DNA of 64,000 bases from Apium graveolens (Eukaryota > Streptophyta > Magnoliopsida > Apiales > Apiaceae), in contig NC_133657.1 of assembly GCF_009905375.1 (NCBI RefSeq), positions 2,666,001 through 2,730,000 of the forward strand. Reading direction: 5' to 3'. This document shows, in pieces, positions 1 to 11,360 of the stretch. The stretch's first letter is position 1, and the number at the start of each line of letters is the position of its first letter. The notes under the pieces are model-generated. The model saw only the letters and a list, made by a program, of their open reading frames with translations. It made no database searches and had not been told where the DNA came from. The translations under genes and the position numbers were made by a program.

Positions 1-531
1 TTTACTTCAAGATTTTGTCTCTGAGTTATTTTATCTGTGTTGTTAAATCCTGCTTGATATTTTGATGACCATTTAAATTTTGTCTTTATTTAAGTTCTGA
101 TTCTTTGTCAGCACTTATTCATCGAAATTATCTCGGTCATTTTTAACATGATTCATTTTCAGAATATTAATGTTGCAGTGAAAAACAATTCAATCAGTGC
201 TAACGGTTTCAATTTTGAATTAAACCTGTGTCTCTTGATAACTGAAATGGTTTTTCCTTGAAACAAGGCAACTGGGTAAGTAATCATTCCTGTTTTCTCG
301 AGCCCAGTAACTATCCGTTATTACTGCATGTCTGACAGGTGTCCAACGGTAACATTTTTTTTTCAGAGTATAAGAACAACAGAGAGAAGATTTCTTTAAT
401 CTTTTATTTTCTTTATACTTTATCTCTCTTCTTACTTTTACTCTCTTTCTCATTCTTTCTCACGTTGGCTTTTCATACAGACATTATCTCAAACACCTAA
501 CAGGCATATTTGAATTTCAATATTTTTTCAC
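1..531 (+). other. Non-coding leader upstream of the 3' ORF, with possible intron 276-366
   Basis: No convincing reading frame. A strong donor-like site (GG|GTAAGTA) at 275-282 is followed 90 bp later by a T-rich acceptor ending in TTTTTTTTTCAG at 366. Whether it is spliced is inference; a spliced subgenomic RNA would be one way to express the downstream ORF. The motif AAGTTCTGAT at 92-101 also occurs, in reverse complement, clustered in the LTR. Confidence 0.4.
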
Positions 532-3500
532 ATGGCACCAAAGGATTTAATCATTGATGGAGCAAAGTTTGTTCCAAACAACTATGCTGCAATTCTTGAT
601 CATGCTGAAGCTCCATCTGAATTGCATTTTGTGCAAGATCTTCTTGCACATAGTGAGGTTGGGTACGCCTTAACTCAGCCTGAATTATTTTCAAGTCAAC
701 AAGTTCTGCGGTTCTGGAGGACTGGAGTTTATGATGATGGTGGTAAACGAGGAACTCCCAGTATTATCTTCCAAGTGGGTGATTCTTCCTATGTAGTCAC
801 TCCTGGTACAGTACGAAGAGCATTACATCTTCCAGAAGATTGTACTTTCTCTATACCAGAGGAATCAGAACTTCGGGGGTTAATGACTGATTTGGGATAT
901 GAAAAGAGTCTGACGAAACTTGGACAGTTGAAACGGGCTAATATCAGAAGAGAATGGAGTTTCTTCTTCGATTGCATCACCAAGGCTTTTGGCAACAAGT
1001 GTTCCAATTTTGATGCCATCCCAATTCTGAGTCAGCACATCGGGTATGCTATTATCCATCAAACTCATTTTGATTTTGCAACTGGAATAATTGGTTTTAT
1101 TGGGGATAGGATGACAGAGGATCGAGATGTTGTTTATTTTGCTAGATTCTGTCAACTTATTTATAGTATTGTACTGCTGAACCCCAGTTAGTCAGCACTC
1201 AAACCCCACCTTTTAAGGTTGCAAAAAGGTACTTTAACGACCTCATAAATGCTGACACAAAGAAATCAATGGTGAGACAATTACAGATTCCTCAGTCTGT
1301 GAAACAGATTCTGGTAAATGCTGATCCTGCTACTTACAAATCTGTTTACTCAAATGTTCAACCAACTCACCATAACCAAAATCCATCAACCTCAGTCCCT
1401 ACTTCTCATTCTACTCAACCTACCCTCAGAACTTATCTCAAATCCTATCTCTCCACTTCACAGACTGCTCAACCTTCTTCTTCAGCACCTACTGTGAAGC
1501 CTACATCCTCTAAGCCAAAGAGAACAAAGACTGTTCCTCAAACATCTCAGAAGAAGTGGAGGATTACTTTGAGAGATACTGATGAAGCTGAGAAGGCAAC
1601 TTCTCAGAAGGATTCTGCAATTGGGGGTTCTAGGCTTCTCAAGAGGCTTAGACGTATGACGGTTCCTGAAACTCCCAAGGAATCCAAATCAACAAGGAAG
1701 TACAAGAAACAGAGGGCACAGAGGCCAGTTTCAGATGATGAGGAGGAAGCAGCTAAGGAAGGGGATCAGGAATCTCTGATCTCACAAGACAAGGAATTTG
1801 CTCCAGTCACTTCTTCTCCATCAACTCCATCTCAGGAACCTGTATCTGACAAGGCTAATTCACCTTCTATGTCTCTTGTTGATCCAGGCACAAGTGCTGA
1901 AATTGATATTCAGAACTTGGTTGTGCCTGAAATACTTTTCTTAGAAGCTCCAACAGCAAATAATCCTTCCACAACACCTGTTACTGATGCTGTTCAAACT
2001 CCTGAGTTATCACTAACACCTTCTCTGCATCAAGAAGCTGATGATCAGATTTTAGGTGAGCATCAGGATATGGCTGTTGATCAGAACTTAGTATCAGATC
2101 AGCAATTAGAGGATGTTGAAGCCTCCATTGCTACTCACACAGTTGTCTTATCAGAAGATACTGATCCTTTAAGTTCTGATGCTGCAAATGTTGGAGATAC
2201 TGGTGAAGCTGCTACAACTGTAGATGCTGATGAAGCAGGTCCTTCAGGACATACTCCTCCACTGACTCTTCCTAAGTCTGAACTGCTAAAGGAGTTTGTT
2301 ATCAGGGATGCACCAGTACCTTGGAGTGAAACTCCTGCAGGTCAGGAGTGGACTAAGGAATGGAACTCAGTTTCATGTGTTCCTAATGCTTTACATCTTG
2401 CTGAGCACTTGACTAAAGCTAATGACATGTTACATTCTGATGATTTTAAAACCCAGCTTAGAGTCACTGCATTGAGTACTAAACATCTACAAGGTCTTCA
2501 TTCCAACACTCATGCAGAGCTACACAAGATTCAGGAGAACTTTATTAAACATGAACAAGTTTGGAAACTTGATAAGAAAAAGTTCTTCCAACCTACCTTT
2601 GACAGGGTTGCTTATATTGAGAAAACTCAAGAGAAGCAACAAGCTCAGATTGATCAAATTCTGACAAATCAAGCTTCTCAGCAATCGCAACTTACTGAAA
2701 TCCAGACCTCAGTGGAACTACTTATCTCTCTTTTATTACCTGCTGATGCCAAAAAGGGGGAGAAGGTAATTAAGTCCAAATGCAAAACCAACAAGTCACT
2801 GCAAGGAAAGGATGATGGAAAAGATGACCAAGGAAACTCTGGAATGGGTAGTGGTCATAGTCAAGGTAGAAGGTTTACATCAAGATAAGCTAGTCACAAA
2901 ACAAGTTCTGATACTGGGAAAAGAATAAGTTCTGCTGCTGGTAAAAGGATAAGTTCTGATGAACTTCTAGATCTTGATGAGGAAATGTCAAGACAGTTAT
3001 TTCTTCAAGAAAATCCAGGGATGGACTTGGAAAGTTTAAAGAAAGAAGAAGCCAGACTTAAATCAGAGAAAGTCACATATAAATCTGAAGCTTCTGGTAA
3101 AAAGTTACTTCCAAAACCTAAAGGCATTGTGATCAAAGAAAGGATACATACTGAAGAAACTTTGGCTAGATCACAACCACAGATAGATCCAAGATCCAAG
3201 GGTAAAGAAAAGGTTGGTGAACCTATCAAGCCTTATGTACCTCCTGAGGAAGAAGAAATTACTGATGGAAAAGATAATCTTGCTCTGACTTCAAGAAAAG
3301 TTCTTAAAACAACCTCTGACATGGCTCAAGTTGTTCAGAGTCAAGAAATTGTAAGTTCTGATATTCAGAAGAAGCAAGTAACCTCTAACAGTGCTCAAGT
3401 TAACTTGATATCAGAAAATAAATCTAAAACACTCCTTCCAGGATTCACTAAAGCAAAACAGACTCAATCTTTGAAGACTACTCCAAGTGGTTTTGAAGCA

Positions 3501-4199
3501 AGAGTAGTTACTGGAAAGGAAGCTAGAGATAAAACTGGATTGGGAAGTGCTGATGAAAGAAGAGTACACAACACTACCGATGATCCAACTTCCTTGAGTG
3601 AACCAGGTATTGGAGCAACTCCTGAGAGATTGAATCAACTAGAATCTGTACAGATGGTTTACCATACCTACTTGAAAGAATACATTATGTTGTATTTCAT
3701 GACAGATGGTAGGGTTTATCATATAAGATAAAATGCTATTCCTTTGAAGTATTTTGAAGAATTGGAGCATGTACTTTTCTTACTTCAAGTGGATAACAGA
3801 ATAACAGAGACTGCTGCAAACTACTTAAAAGAACAGATTCAGAGACAGAAAAGACTTTATTCTGTTAAGTCTGACAGCAGATATGTTCCAAAGTACAGAG
3901 ATCACAATGGTGATATTGTTGATATGAAGCCTAATACTGCACAGATCAGAACATATCTTGGTATTAAGGGGCTTGAATTCAATCTAGAGTCTAACAAAGC
4001 TTATGTCATAAGACTAGATCGGGAGTTGAGAAAAGCAAAGATTAATGATCTCAGAGCTGCAATATTTCAAACTGGTGAAGATACTGCAGAGCTTAAAGAT
4101 GTCAAACGGAGAATGATTGATGAACTCAGATATGCTGAGAAATGTTTATTGAAAAATTATCTCAGAACAACTCCTGACATCAGAGAGATCAGAAAATGA
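532..4199 (+). pseudogene. Broken 3' ORF of the copia-type element (plant transposon-protein type)
   Basis: One long frame with breaks. The first part (532-1191, 219 codons) starts MAPKDLIIDG and resembles the domain often annotated in plants as 'putative plant transposon protein' (recalled as Pfam PF20167, unchecked). The frame shifts around 1165-1175 and continues in the frame of 1269-2888, then past in-frame stops at 2886-2888 and 3729-3731 to the end at 4199. The middle is low-complexity, Ser/Thr/Pro- and acid-rich; a glutamine-rich coiled coil lies near 2560-2740, followed by Lys-Lys-Gly-Glu encoded by a purine tract; the last ~150 codons form a charged, better-ordered domain with aromatic residues. 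It has no reverse transcriptase, protease or integrase motif. The same domain order is seen in the intact ORF at 36832-40737. Function unknown. Confidence 0.65.
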
Positions 4200-4390
4200 T
4201 GAAGCCAAGTTGAAGATCTACAACTGCTTAAATTCTGATATTTATACAGATTGAAGTTGTTATTAGAAGTTGAATTGGTAAAAACTTTAAGGACTGTAAG
4301 TTGTAGTTATCTTGTCTATTTCTCATGCATTTGTACTTAATGTTTTTGACATCATCAAATATCTGTTAAACTTGTATAAATTGCTAATTT

Positions 4391-4406
4391 ACAAGTTGGG
4401 GGAGAT
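4391..4406 (+). other. Polypurine tract of the copia-type element
   Basis: Purine run GGGGGAGA (4398-4405) immediately before the TGTTAG that opens the 3' LTR; this is the expected plus-strand priming site. The same GGGGGAGAT context precedes the LTR at 40926. Confidence 0.75.
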
Positions 4407-5020
4407 TGTTAGATATATTTGATAATGTCATGGCTAATATGTTTTATGTTTAGATTTCAGATCTTATTTGAACAGAACAAATCAGTACTTAACTGATCAG
4501 TACTTATACTGGAAGTCAGAACTTAAGGGATATCAGTACTTATGATTATCAGGAGATAAGAATCAGGAGATAGATATCAGAACTTAAGTGCTGAAGGACG
4601 ATCAGATAAGGACAGTAGCTGATTAAAGTTAAGAAGATCAAGATAAACATAAGAAGAGATATGCATGAAGAAGGAATTCCGTGAAGAATGGAATACTTGG
4701 AATAGAAGATATCTGATTGATATATTTTAGAAAGCAGAATTATATTCCATATCAATTAGCGATTATCTTGTAACTGTGTAGTATATAAACACAGACATAG
4801 GGTTTACACTATAAGTGTTATCATAATCGAGAATATTATTTAATATAACCCTAGTAGCTCTCGTGATATTTTGTTCATCACTGAGAGATAACAGTTCCAG
4901 ATTGTAACAGAGTTTATTGATTAAATAAAGTTTGTTTTATGTTATATAAGTTCTTGAAGTTTGATTTGATTGTAATAAACACTGTATTCACCCCCTCTAC
5001 AGTGAAAGTGTGACCTAACA
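4407..5020 (+). repeat. Copia 3' LTR (614 bp)
   Basis: Begins TGTTAGATAT and ends CCTAACA, giving the inverted TGTTAG/CTAACA termini of copia LTRs. TATA-like box TATATAAACAC near 4782. The U3 part carries a cluster of CAGWACTTA-type motifs (about 4475-4590). By eye it matches the LTR at 58557-59175 along its length, roughly 85%, so they are members of one family but not the two ends of one insertion. Confidence 0.85.
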
Positions 5021-6640
5021 AGTCGCAAAGAGAACGGAGTCCATACTGATTCTCCATAGTTATGACTTTCATCTCGGTAGCAAACTTGAAAAAATTAGGA
5101 TCTTCAACCCCAATATTAGTTCAACTTCTAAATTAGGATTTACAAATTGAGTTTACATCGAGAAGATTGAAAGTGCGGATGGGTTTTCAAGCACGCCCTA
5201 AGAGTTATCACGCTTCGCGGTGCGCCCTAATGGCGTAGAGTTCTATGAAAAAACTTCCTTCTTCTTATATACTTCGTAGTGGAGGGTGTTGACGGAACTT
5301 CCATTGCCGATGGATACATAGTAGACATTCATCGCTCCAATGCCAATTTTTACTACCAAAATGTCGTCTCTAGCTTACTTCGCCACTTCAGGGCGCGTTC
5401 GAAGCCTTTCCCGGTTAGGGGAGCGGCCGATTTTGGGACTTCTTGACTTCTTTTAGATCCACCACCGGTAGTCTCCTTCTTAAAGAAATGCTTGTAAGAG
5501 TGGCGTCCGCCTCTCTTCTTCCCGTTGTCTCCAATTGAACTCAATCTTCCATATGGAGAGGTCCCTTTCTAGCGTTGGAAACTTCCAACTATGAGATTCA
5601 ACCGCAAAGGCCCAAGGATCATCCTTAATCGCATGACTTCACGGATAATGCACTCTTTAGTTAAGAATAAAATTCCGCTACCAGCTGTTTCCTATGATTA
5701 CGAATGCAGGTATAACAACATTTCATATTGAGTGTCAGACACATCCTTAGCTTGTATTTGTTTCTTCAACATCAGGCATACCTCGACAAGGGAGTTTACC
5801 GTTAGAGAGAGATGCCTCTGTTAGAGGAGCGTCATACCTCGACAAGGGCGTTTACCATTAGAGAGAGCTTCATCTGTTAGAAGAGCGTCATACCTCGACA
5901 ATGACGTTTACCGTTGGAAAGAGCTTCCTCGGTTAGAGGAGCGTCATACCTCGACAAGGGCATTCACCGTTGGAGAGAGAGGTTCCTCGGTTAGAGGAGC
6001 GTCATACCTTAACAAGGGTATTCATCTTTTAAAAAGTTTGTCCAAGTGATTCTTCAAACGAGAAAATCCTTCTCAATTTTTCCGGAGCTTCAAACAGTTG
6101 AATTGAATTTTCCTTTGAAAGCGTGCTCGCGCCTTTAATAGGGTGGAGCATCTGATTATCGTTATGATCCTATATGAGATTCTCCACATGTGAAAGTTCG
6201 AGTAAAATAGAACCTTAAAGGTTACCTGGAGGACACGTCCTAGATATACGGACATGTCCGATCAACGAACTCTCATGAAAATTGTTGAAAGTGATATGGG
6301 CCTCAAATATCCTTGTTAGGGCAATTTGCGAGAATTTCCTTCATGTAGAATCAACTTTATGATCTTCTTCCTGCACAAGTCCAAGAAACAAATAATGGAA
6401 AACACAATAAAACTAGTTGAGTATTACCCTACGGGATCATCTTAAACACGATGAATATCTACCAATAATAATGCCTTTTTCTTGGAGTGTTCTCCTCTTG
6501 ATCATGTTAGATTTGCCCCTGGTTAAGTCTTGTAGATTGAATAAAATTATCAAATCTTCTAACCCGAATAGAATTATTCAATCTAAACTAAATAGGGTTC
6601 TTCATCAAAATTCATAGCTACTGTTTTCTCTATTTTCAAG
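5021..6640 (-). repeat. Decayed LTR-like sequence, probably antisense Ty3/gypsy
   Basis: No gene is visible. A stretch near 5598-5720 (AACCGCAAAGGCCCAAG, then TTCACGGATAA, then CCGCTACCAGCT) recurs near 11209-11310 and, in part, near 10185-10230. On the minus strand a TATA-like GTATATAAG lies near 5260-5275. The shared blocks, together with the antisense primer-binding site at 9812-9828, suggest this is the 3' LTR of an element read right to left. Exact borders cannot be fixed by eye. Confidence 0.4.
5777..6025. repeat. 56-bp tandem repeat, about 4.4 units
   Basis: The block CATACCTCGACAA starts at 5777, 5833, 5889, 5945 and 6003, giving a 56-bp period for three steps and 58 bp for the last. 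Each unit continues with a variant of GGGCGTTTACCGTTAGAGAGAG and ends TTAGAGGAGCGT. Units differ by a few substitutions, so it is not recent. It lies inside the LTR-like region. Confidence 0.85.
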
Positions 6641-7103
6641 TTGTTAAACTTAAATTCTTGTCACCATATCACCTCTGAATTAAAGATAATTCAACAAGTT
6701 TCGCGTAGGTCGTAAGATTGTCCAAATCTGACTTACGGAACTCGAGATAGCTTTTAAATAGTGTAAGAACCTTGTCTCGCCTAATAAGTCCAAATTTTCA
6801 TCCAATTTAGTTCCTTCATGGTCGCGGTCGCAGTCTTCAGATTTTGTTCGACCCCCCGGATAAAATCATCATATGGGATCTCCGTCATGGTCGTGGTAGT
6901 AACCGCATTCGCGGACTTTCAAATCTTGCCGTAAAGGTTCTTCATCATGGTAAGACATCTCTTCATCATGAAGTTGTTGATGATGAGCACTGGCGGTTCT
7001 CCGCTAGCAAGCAGAGTTTTGTGTTTGTAGTAGCAACTATCTTCATGCTCCTTGTAGCGTCCATCTTCCATAGCCTTCTTCCTTCGAAAACCACGAGAAC
7101 CAT
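6641..7103 (-). other. Decayed internal gypsy-like sequence, no intact ORF
   Basis: Pyrimidine- and CATGG-rich DNA. Read on the minus strand it gives short open stretches rich in charged residues that could be gag remnants continuous with the antisense sequence at 8625-8813, but no domain can be recognised. Nothing else supportable was seen. Confidence 0.25.
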
Positions 7104-8625
7104 TATGAAATATTTGTATTATTAATTATGATTCTATGGATTATTCTTTAGTAATTTATTATATCTTTATTTTATGCGATAAAATGTTAGAATAATAAAT
7201 ATCCTTAAGAATATGATATGTAAATCTAAATCTCTAAGTATGTGACTTAGAAATGAGATTATGAGAATAATATTAATATTCCTAAAGATCTCTAGTCAAG
7301 TATTATTGTTAAGGGACGATAATAAATACGTTGAGACTAGTGTGTTTGTTGACTGATAATCACATCTCATTGATCATAGGTATGGTGATACTAAAATTCA
7401 AAACACAAGCACATGTATTAAATACATGGTGCTGGATTAACCCGTTGTGGGATACTACATGTTTAAAGTGTTATAAGTTAATCTCACAGTGATAATGATG
7501 TATTGGTCCTTAGACCTGAAATCATTATATTTCTATACGAGAATTAATATACTTTAATACTATTGAAAGTTATCCTTGACCGGGTAATAATAAAAGTAGA
7601 CATTGGATATATTATGAATCGTATGAGAAATACGAATGATCTAGATGAGATTTAGCCCTCCTATATTAAAGGAGTGATATTATTAGCCTCTTGATTAAGT
7701 AAGACTATAAAATGCATGGTCATGCTCAAATACTGATTTTTTTAATAGTTTACTCATTGATCAAAGAAAGAAGGATTAAACGTTAACATAGGATGACACA
7801 ATGCATGCCTCGAGTTTGATCTATAATATAAGGCTAAAGGGATTATATTACATTGTACATTATTCACGAAAGGTTTAATTGAATCACCAATTATTATTAT
7901 TACATGGGGAGCAATGATGTATTACTAGATTCTTCTCATTGTTTATAATTTTATTATTAGAAAATAAAATTATTGCCAACACAATAATAACCTAAAGGGT
8001 CACACACAAAGAACGTTTAAAACAGAGTGTTATTTAAACTATGAATTTAAATATTTATTGTTGTTAATTCGAATTTAATAATTAAATTAATTAAGTGAGA
8101 CTTGATTAATTGTATATATATTAGAATTCGAATTTAATAATAATATAAACCCAAAATCAGAATGGGTCCTTTTAGAAGCCCATTATGATTAGGGTTAGGC
8201 CCGAATCTCCCCTTTCCATATATATACATTAAGATGTATATTTTTAAGGTGGAAGAAGTTCATCACATTTTTAGAGAAAAAACCCTAGCAGCTCTACATC
8301 TTAGAGAGGCTAGAGAGAAAGAGAAGGAGGCAACCAAATCGGCTAGTACCGGCTCCGGTGATCGTTGGACGATCGGACGTTCGTGTGGATACCTTGGAGA
8401 GCAGATCTTCGAAAGGAGGGATGCTGTGTTGGTACATCAAGATCAGAACGTTCATCACAATCAGAAGGAAAGCTTTATTAAGGTAAACATCAATTCTCCA
8501 TAATTATCCGATCATTATACATAGATCCTGTGATAGGGATTTGAAATTTTTATTTTTTCCATTGCGTTTTATTGATCGAATCCCTAACAAGGAGATCCTT
8601 GACAACCTTTGCGTCCGTCTAACAT
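7104..8625 (+). mobile_element. Probable insertion containing a solo-LTR-like sequence (7185-8589)
   Basis: The 9-mer GAGAACCAT occurs at 7095-7103 and again at 8626-8634, flanking this segment. Inside, 7185-8589 starts TGTTAGAATA and ends CCCTAACA, i.e. LTR-type inverted ends over 1,405 bp, with a TATA-like CATATATATAC near 8217 and a transcribed-looking 3' part. No 5-bp target duplication directly flanks 7185-8589 (TAAAA versus AGGAG), so a simple solo LTR is not proved. The short frame at 8234-8503 is not a recognisable protein. Confidence 0.45.
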
Positions 8626-8813
8626 GAGAACCATGGCCTGCGTTTTCACGAGATCCATGATAACCTCCCATTCATCCTTCTCAGAGTTGTAGCCGTTATC
8701 GTGTGAGTTTCCACCATTATTAGACATCTTTTTTTTCTAAGATTCGATTTGATTTAAGCCCCTCCTTCTAGCGCCAATTTGTTAATGAGATATTTGGTTA
8801 ACAAAGATTTGAG
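8625..8813 (-). repeat. Direct repeat copy 1: antisense gypsy PBS and start of internal region
   Basis: About 190 bp nearly identical to 9676-9865. On the minus strand it reads: end of an LTR (TTAACA near 8780), primer-binding-like TTGGCGCTAGAAGGAGG (complement of 8761-8777), then a short frame with Asn/Asp/Glu-rich residues resembling a gag start. Similar to TTGGTGCTAGAAAGAGG after the LTR at 52897. Confidence 0.6.
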
Positions 8814-9675
8814 TTTATTAATTAAATTAATTTAAAGTCCATTAAATAAATTTAATTAAGTTACTAATTAAACTTGATTTTGTCCAATTCCTCGAGCTGT
8901 TTAGTTGTATACCATGCGCACATCTTCTCGTACTTTAACAGATAAACGTTCAATCCAAGTACGTTCCTCAACTTAACAATTCGTCTATAAATAATACCCA
9001 GATTCCTTTCACGAGTTGTTGACGCCTAGTGCAACTAGTCTGGTTCACAGACGACTAACTTCGATTCAGGTCTTCATATTATGGCCTTGATTATATTGTT
9101 AAGCTTGCAATAACTTTATCGCTTCGAACACTGACTATCAATAAACAAATGTACTTGCACTGCAATCTTTTCTGGTACTTAGACAACGTCTTCATTGTTA
9201 CTATAATCTTAAATACTTCATTCACTGTTCTTCACCGACGCTTGAACATATAAATGAAATCCTGTCAATGAGTATAACCTCAAGACTGCAGCTGTCTTCT
9301 TTAACCTCTGTCTATATCATGTCTTCAATTCTTCAGATTCCTATGCTTCGAACACTGTCTATCTTCAATCAATGTTAATAAACTGAAATCTTCCGGTGGC
9401 ACTTGTACACTGAATCTTTAACATTTCTGAATCCTTGAAAGTCTTTAACCTTTATTCTTCACTGAGGGATGAACATATTAGTGAACTTATTTCAGTGACC
9501 TGTAAACAGACTTCAAGCTTTCTTCTAATCTTTTGATTATTTGTATTTTCCTTATCTTCATTTCTTCTTGATTTTTTGTGTAGACGTAGTATTATTATCT
9601 GTCATGTTCTAGTGTTGTTCTCGTGTTGAGTTATCACGTATACTGTTCATACATTTACGCAGTCTCACCAACACT
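8814..9675. other. Unassigned sequence between two 190-bp direct repeats
   Basis: AT-rich at the left, then CTTCAA/CTTTAAC-rich. Neither strand carries a recognisable protein or RNA gene. It may be an insertion or a second LTR; its borders coincide with the two direct-repeat copies. Confidence 0.35.
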
Positions 9676-9865
9676 TGAGAACCATGACCTTCGTTTTCAC
9701 GAGATCCATGATAACCTCCCATTCATCCTTTTTAGAGTTGTAGCCGTTGTCGTGCGAGTTTCCACCATTGTTAGAACTCTTTTCCTTCTAAGATTCGATT
9801 TAATTTAAGCCCCTCCTTCTAGCGCCAATTTGTTAATGGAGGAATTTGGTTAACAAAGATTTGAG
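9676..9865 (-). repeat. Direct repeat copy 2: antisense gypsy PBS and start of internal region
   Basis: Second copy of the unit at 8625-8813. The primer-binding-like sequence is the complement of 9812-9828; the LTR side lies to the right (plus-strand TG at 9831). The start-to-start distance of the two copies is 1,051 bp. Confidence 0.6.
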
Positions 9866-11360
9866 GTTCGCGGCCGGAATCAAGATCTGCAGCGATGGTC
9901 CTTCTCCGTAAAAGTCGTCGGAGTATGGGGATTCTGATGAATTGGGGGCTGAGATCGCAAGGATGTTTGGTGGTGGCATATAGAGCTTTCGCTTCCAATC
10001 CCTTATAATGTGCCTACGTGCCTCTTTTTATAAAGGATCAAGCCCTACCTATTTTTTGGAGAACAAGAAACCTAGATGAAGTTGGCTTCTCATTCAGTGA
10101 CCCAATAGGAGTTGTCGAATCAACTTTCTATTATAACTCGAACATTGATTTGCTTTAGGAATGCCCAGCGATGCGAACTAGTCACAAAGGCCCAAGGCTC
10201 GGTTACGATTTCAGAACTTCACGGATAAGGAAACTCCTCGACTGGTAGATAACCCACCAGACTACATGACAAGTGATCCCAATCGTATAAGTGCAAAGTG
10301 CGAGATAGCCCCAAAGTCTCCCGATAAGGACAACCCGTCGAATGCAAAGACAGGGCTCCCAAAGCACACACTAAGTGTTTAATGATCATTCCCATACAAG
10401 GAAAACTCTTAAGACTACATAACAACGCCTTCAATATATTTTCCGGGACGACGGGCTCCCGGATGCCCTCTTTTCTTCACAGGGCGTGCCCGGAAAGGGG
10501 CTGGAATCATCCGAAGGCCTTCATATGCCTAGGGCGCTTCCTAGGCATGTGAGAGCTCTTTCGGGGATCCTTATTTTCATTTGTATTTTTCTTATATCTC
10601 ATTCACTTCCCATTTTAGTTATGGGAGCAACCTCCTTGCTAACCCTTCATAATTATTCAACTTGTATTACGGAGCGGCCACCCCGTGTGGCTTTATAGTA
10701 CGGGGCGCGCCCTAAAGGGTTCGAGGACATTTCCTGGAGCCCGGATCATTAATTTCTTCTTGATAGCTTTATTCTTTCTCCTTTAGCTTAAAACACCTTT
10801 CGTGGACTCCTTTGTCAATACCTGTTCTTCGTCATCACATTCTACTATAACGGTCGTCGTAACATCCTTGTCATAGCAGCCATCGTAACATTGTCGTCGT
10901 AACGACCATCGCACGCCTCCTTTACTATGATCGTTGTATGCTTCAGTTGTAATGACAGTTATAAACCTTTGTATAGAACTTCATCAATTATCGTCGAAAA
11001 TCCTCATCGTTGATACTCGTCACAAATGGCCTCCATACAGGGCTAGCCTTGTATAGAGCACGCTAGTTCTGTATAGGGTGTTCCCGTGGCTCCGAAGAGG
11101 CGTTCTCCGGAGCTTGTCCTTCTTCTTCCTTGTCGATGATCCGACCCATTTACTCGAAGATCCGATAAAATATCCTTGACAAATTATGGCATAACATGAA
11201 TAAATGAGGCCCAACCGCAAAGGCCCAAGACTCGTTCATAATTGTTGGACTTCACGGATAATAAATCTCCTTAATCAAAGATAACACTCCGCTACCAGCT
11301 ATTTTCTTTGACCAGAATGAAGGTATAGCCACGGTTTACCCCAAATGTCGGACGTATCCT
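9831..11360 (-). repeat. Antisense Ty3/gypsy-like LTR, right border uncertain
   Basis: Starts at the plus-strand TG (minus-strand ...CA) directly beside the primer-binding-like sequence. A minus-strand TATA box (complement of CTCTTTTTATAAAGG, 10022-10036) sits about 200 bp from that edge, as expected for an LTR. The CACAAAGGCCCAAG block near 10185 and CGCAAAGGCCCAAG near 11214 suggest that two LTR-like segments are joined here. The right border is a guess. Confidence 0.4.

Larger units (their letters stand above)
1..5020 (+). mobile_element. Ty1/copia-type LTR retrotransposon, 3' part only (extra 3' ORF + 3' LTR)
   Basis: The window opens inside this element. Visible in order: about 530 bp of non-coding DNA, a long broken ORF (532-4199), a polypurine tract just before 4407, and an LTR of 614 bp ending at 5020 (TG...CA). 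Its 5' LTR, gag and pol must lie upstream of the window. The LTR is clearly related to the 5' LTR at 58557-59175, which is followed by copia gag-pol; that is the basis for calling this copia. No target duplication can be checked because the left end is missing. The DNA right of 5020 is antisense gypsy-like LTR material, so this copy probably landed in an older element. Confidence 0.8.

Noticed and set aside
8234..8503. 89-codon frame as a small gene
   Set aside because: Sits inside an LTR-like sequence downstream of its TATA box and matches no recognised family.
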